From DATIRA01 sp964553405 (GTDB lineage: Bacteria; Pseudomonadota; Gammaproteobacteria; Steroidobacterales; Steroidobacteraceae), in NCBI GenBank assembly GCA_964553405.1, contig CAZKLS010000004.1, forward strand, positions 1-64,000: DNA of 64,000 nucleotides, in the 5' to 3' direction. How positions within the stretch are numbered: position 1 is the first letter of the stretch; every line of letters begins with the position of its first letter. The translations under genes were made by a program, and so were the position numbers. The notes beneath the pieces were generated by a model that had not been told where the DNA came from, searched no databases, and saw only the letters and a program-made list of their open reading frames with translations. Shown here piece by piece: positions 61,648 to 64,000 of this stretch.

Positions 61648-62892
61648 TCAGAACTGGTAATAGAGCGTCAGCCGTCCGTAGAGATCGTCGTCGAGGGCCG
61701 GTTCGCCCCGGTTCTCACGGTACCGGACATACTCGAAGTTCGGCGTCAGGCTGATCCGCTCGTTCAGTTGCTGCTCCCAGCCCAGGATTGCGAGATCGAA
61801 AGGAGTGTCATTCGCGATCCACAGGTAGGGGATGCTGTCCGCATCCGGATAGCCGTCGAAACTCCTGTCGTAGCGGGCCAGCAGGCTGCCGCGCCTGGTG
61901 AGTTCCCAGATCCCGAACGCCGATGCCACGGCAATGGACTCATCGGGCGCCCCGTCCACTCCCCGCTCCTGCTCGGCATACTGCAACCCGTAGCGGCTGC
62001 GGTCACCCGACCAGCCGAGGAAAGCCTGCAGCGTCGATCGGTCGGTGGCGCCGGGCCGGTCCTCGTAGTCGGCGTACAGCTGGGCCACGAGACCCTCGGC
62101 CGGCTTGAACCCGAGCGCGCCCATCACCTTCTTGCCCTTGTTCGTCTCGCTGCCGTCTCCGGCCCCGTTGCCGAGCATCGCATGGTAGAAAATTCGGCCG
62201 TCCGGGGAGCTTCCCTTGTATGCAATCCCGAGATCCCTCGACCTCCCGACCCGATACAGGTCCAGCGGGGTCTTCTCGATCGACCGGTAGCCCCAGAATC
62301 CCTCGATGAACTCGAAAGTCGGCGTGGATGAAAGTCCCAGGTCGATCTCGTGACCGTCGTGCTTCCAGGCGAGGTAGGCGTCCTTGACGAACGGCTCGAG
62401 CTTCGCGTTGGTCTCGAAGTCGCCTGGACTGTTGAACTCGAAGCGCAGCCGCGCAGACCAGTCCTCGGCGACCTTCGCGTCGAACGTCAGGTAGCCACGC
62501 CGGATCCAGAAGCCGTTCTGCCCGTCAATATCAGGATCGTGCTGATCCAGGACCGCATAAGCGTCTCCGAACAGGTAACCGCTCACCTTGACGGACTCGT
62601 ACCAGGGCCTCGGTTCCGGCGAGACGGCGGGCTCAGGGCCGCGGGGCGGAGTCGTCACCGGTTCGGACCGCCCAACCGACGCCTCCGGCGCCCGCAGCTC
62701 CTCGACTCTTCGCTCCAGCGCGTCGTTCCGCTGCTTCAGCAGCGCGTTCTCATCCTCGAGCCGACCGACCCGCTCGGCAAGCGAGGCAAGCTCACGACGG
62801 ATGTCGTCGTCCGGTGGGCTCTGTGGTTTCGCCAGAGCAGCCGGTGCCAGCACCAGAGACAGCAGGAAGACGATCGAACACGGTCCCTTCAT
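61648..62892 (-). CDS. OprP/OprO-like porin
   Basis: A 414-residue porin. ATG 62892 (MKGPCSIVFLL) was chosen for its GGAG site and signal peptide, which ends at ALAK; an in-frame ATG at 62952 has neither. A coiled coil follows (about 28-70, LASLAERVGRLEDENALL), then a proline-rich linker and a beta-barrel ending in Phe (LTLYYQF). The barrel repeats aromatic-flanked strands, like phosphate- or polyphosphate-selective porins (OprP/OprO). Substrate not established. Nearby polyphosphate gene(s) hint at phosphate metabolism, but the link is speculative. Confidence 0.85.
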   Translation of the reverse strand: MKGPCSIVFLLSLVLAPAALAKPQSPPDDDIRRELASLAERVGRLEDENALLKQRNDALERRVEELRAPEASVGRSEPVTTPPRGPEPAVSPEPRPWYESVKVSGYLFGDAYAVLDQHDPDIDGQNGFWIRRGYLTFDAKVAEDWSARLRFEFNSPGDFETNAKLEPFVKDAYLAWKHDGHEIDLGLSSTPTFEFIEGFWGYRSIEKTPLDLYRVGRSRDLGIAYKGSSPDGRIFYHAMLGNGAGDGSETNKGKKVMGALGFKPAEGLVAQLYADYEDRPGATDRSTLQAFLGWSGDRSRYGLQYAEQERGVDGAPDESIAVASAFGIWELTRRGSLLARYDRSFDGYPDADSIPYLWIANDTPFDLAILGWEQQLNERISLTPNFEYVRYRENRGEPALDDDLYGRLTLYYQF

Positions 62893-63011
62893 CGCATTGC
62901 TCCAGAATTCAGCGGTCCGAGGCCCATCTATCGGCATTCCATCGGCGATCAAGCATACTCCGCCGACCCGCGGCCGAAATCGCCGGCCACCGGAGTCAGA
63001 GGAGCGAAGCC

Positions 63012-63221
63012 ATGCCGGATCACGTCTACAAGTCGGTCGAAATCACCGGGTCGTCGCGAGTCAGCAGCGACGACGCCATCAAGAAGGCGGTCGCGCGCGC
63101 TGCGAAGACGCTGCACAACCTGCGCTGGTTCGAGGTCGTCGAAGTCCGCGGCCACATCGAGGGCGACGCGGTGGCGCACTGGCAGGTGACCGTCAAGGTC
63201 GGGTTCAGCCTCGAGGACTGA
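63012..63221 (+). CDS. Dodecin family protein
   Basis: A 69-residue protein that fits dodecin: it starts MPDHVYKSVEITGSS, contains AVARAAKTLHNLRWFEV and ends VTVKVGFSLED. Dodecins form dodecameric spheres that bind flavins (or CoA in some bacteria) for storage or buffering. The ribosome site GAGGAGC lies just before the ATG. Divergent from the porin gene. Confidence 0.95.
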   Translation: MPDHVYKSVEITGSSRVSSDDAIKKAVARAAKTLHNLRWFEVVEVRGHIEGDAVAHWQVTVKVGFSLED

Positions 63222-63372
63222 CGGCGGCCGCAGCGCCGGGCCGGCGACTGAGCGCAGCGCCACGGGAATCGTGGTTTGGCCCCATGGGCGGAGACGGATC
63301 GGTCCCGTTTGATGCTTTGGCGGGCCGGCTTGCGGTATGTTTGTCCAGGGCCGCGGATCTCGAGGGCAGGCT

Positions 63373-64000
63373 ATGTTTGAATCGGCGGAGCTGGGGCGGA
63401 CCGTCAGTCAGCGCGATTTCAAGAAGCGTTCCGTCAAGCTGCGGGAAGAGTTGCTGCGCCTGCAGGCCGAGCACATCCAGCAGGCCCGTCGGCAGGTCAT
63501 CCTGGCGCTGGCGGGCGTCGACGGCGGCGGCAAGAGCGAGGCCGTCACGCTGCTGAACGAGTGGATGGACCCTCGCTGGCTGATCACGAACGCCTACGAG
63601 CCGCCGAACGAGGTCGAGCGCCGCCTGCCGATGTTCTGGCGTTACTGGCGGGACCTGCCGCCGCGGGGCCGGATCGGCATGTTCCTGAGCGCCTGGTACT
63701 CCGAACCGCTGCTCGACCGTGTCTACGAGCGGATCGGGCACAACGCCTACGAGGCGCACCTCGAGCGGGTCGTGCGCTTCGAGCAGGCACTGGCGGACGA
63801 CGGCGCGGTGATCATCAAGCTGTGGATGCACCTGAGCCACGACGCGCAGGAACGTCGCCTCCACAACCTCGAGCAGGATCCGCTGACTCAGGCGCGGGTC
63901 AACGAGCGCGACTGGGAGAACTGGCGGAACTACGATCGCTTCATACACGTCGCCGAGCAGACGATATCCCGCACCCACACCGGCGACGCCCCGTGGGTGA
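63373..64000 (+). CDS. pap: Polyphosphate:AMP phosphotransferase, N-terminal part (cut by window edge)
   Basis: Open from ATG 63373 to the end (209 codons and one base), so the 3' part is missing. The Walker A motif GVDGGGKSEAV begins near residue 46, followed by LLNEWMDPR and SAWYSEPLL, matching the first PPK2 domain of Pap (two fused PPK2 domains of about 500 residues in total). It makes ADP from AMP with polyphosphate. A typical Pap would continue beyond the window. The first 25 residues form a helical leader. This is the second polyphosphate gene in the window. Confidence 0.9.
   Translation, partial: MFESAELGRTVSQRDFKKRSVKLREELLRLQAEHIQQARRQVILALAGVDGGGKSEAVTLLNEWMDPRWLITNAYEPPNEVERRLPMFWRYWRDLPPRGRIGMFLSAWYSEPLLDRVYERIGHNAYEAHLERVVRFEQALADDGAVIIKLWMHLSHDAQERRLHNLEQDPLTQARVNERDWENWRNYDRFIHVAEQTISRTHTGDAPWV

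Overview
The window is a gene-dense, G+C-rich stretch (about two-thirds G+C by eye) of a Gram-negative chromosome. No intergenic gap exceeds about 250 bases. I found no rRNA, tRNA, CRISPR array, insertion sequence or phage gene. Outer-membrane porins, a type Vd-style patatin autotransporter, an AsmA-like protein, a CrbS/CrbR-type two-component pair, SstT and a DauA-like dehydrogenase point to a free-living gammaproteobacterium. The wax-ester synthase, Baeyer-Villiger-type monooxygenase and AtuA-family genes suggest a lipid- or terpenoid-degrading lineage; that placement is inference.

Layout. 1-7.8 kb: an AGPS-like flavoenzyme (cut by the left edge), MetY, an enlarged MetY-like PLP enzyme, a DUF885 protein and a FUSC-like membrane protein. 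7.9-15.8 kb: an AT-rich gene remnant, an S41 lipoprotein protease, a patatin/beta-barrel protein, PPK2, a TrmA-family methyltransferase, a threonine/serine dehydratase and a DUF1295 protein. 15.9-26.8 kb: an acetate/acetylation neighbourhood. It holds a CrbS-like SSF-sensor kinase, its CrbR-like LuxR regulator, a DcaP-type porin with a clear terminator, a small lipoprotein, an MDR oxidoreductase, and a Pat-like ADP-forming acyl-CoA synthetase/GNAT fusion divergent from a histone-deacetylase-family enzyme.

26.9-39.6 kb is the most unusual part and my candidate for an undescribed system: an envelope-directed phosphotransfer locus. It encodes a secreted dikinase whose domain order (phosphohistidine domain, then ATP-grasp) matches glucan/phosphoglucan water dikinases rather than PEP synthase. 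Two secreted SxxK serine hydrolases follow. Then comes a tight operon: an exported protein with weak atypical-kinase-like motifs, an exported metallophosphoesterase, an Npt/Tlc-type nucleotide transporter, and a DAACS symporter fused to a periplasmic solute-binding domain. A PliI-type lysozyme inhibitor closes the region. ATP-dependent enzymes outside the cytoplasm beside a nucleotide carrier suggest a periplasmic ATP supply. No step of this has been shown.

39.6-64 kb: cardiolipin synthase, an AsmA-like protein, a flavin monooxygenase, an exported PIMT overlapping a membrane-embedded spermidine-synthase-like protein, an orphan ParA, a MobA-like transferase, an alpha/beta hydrolase with a WS/DGAT, and a minus-strand run of transport and catabolic genes (SLC13 permease, NhaC, DauA-like, SstT, HAD, TIGR03084, AtuA). 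The window ends with an OprP-like porin, dodecin and a truncated polyphosphate:AMP phosphotransferase.
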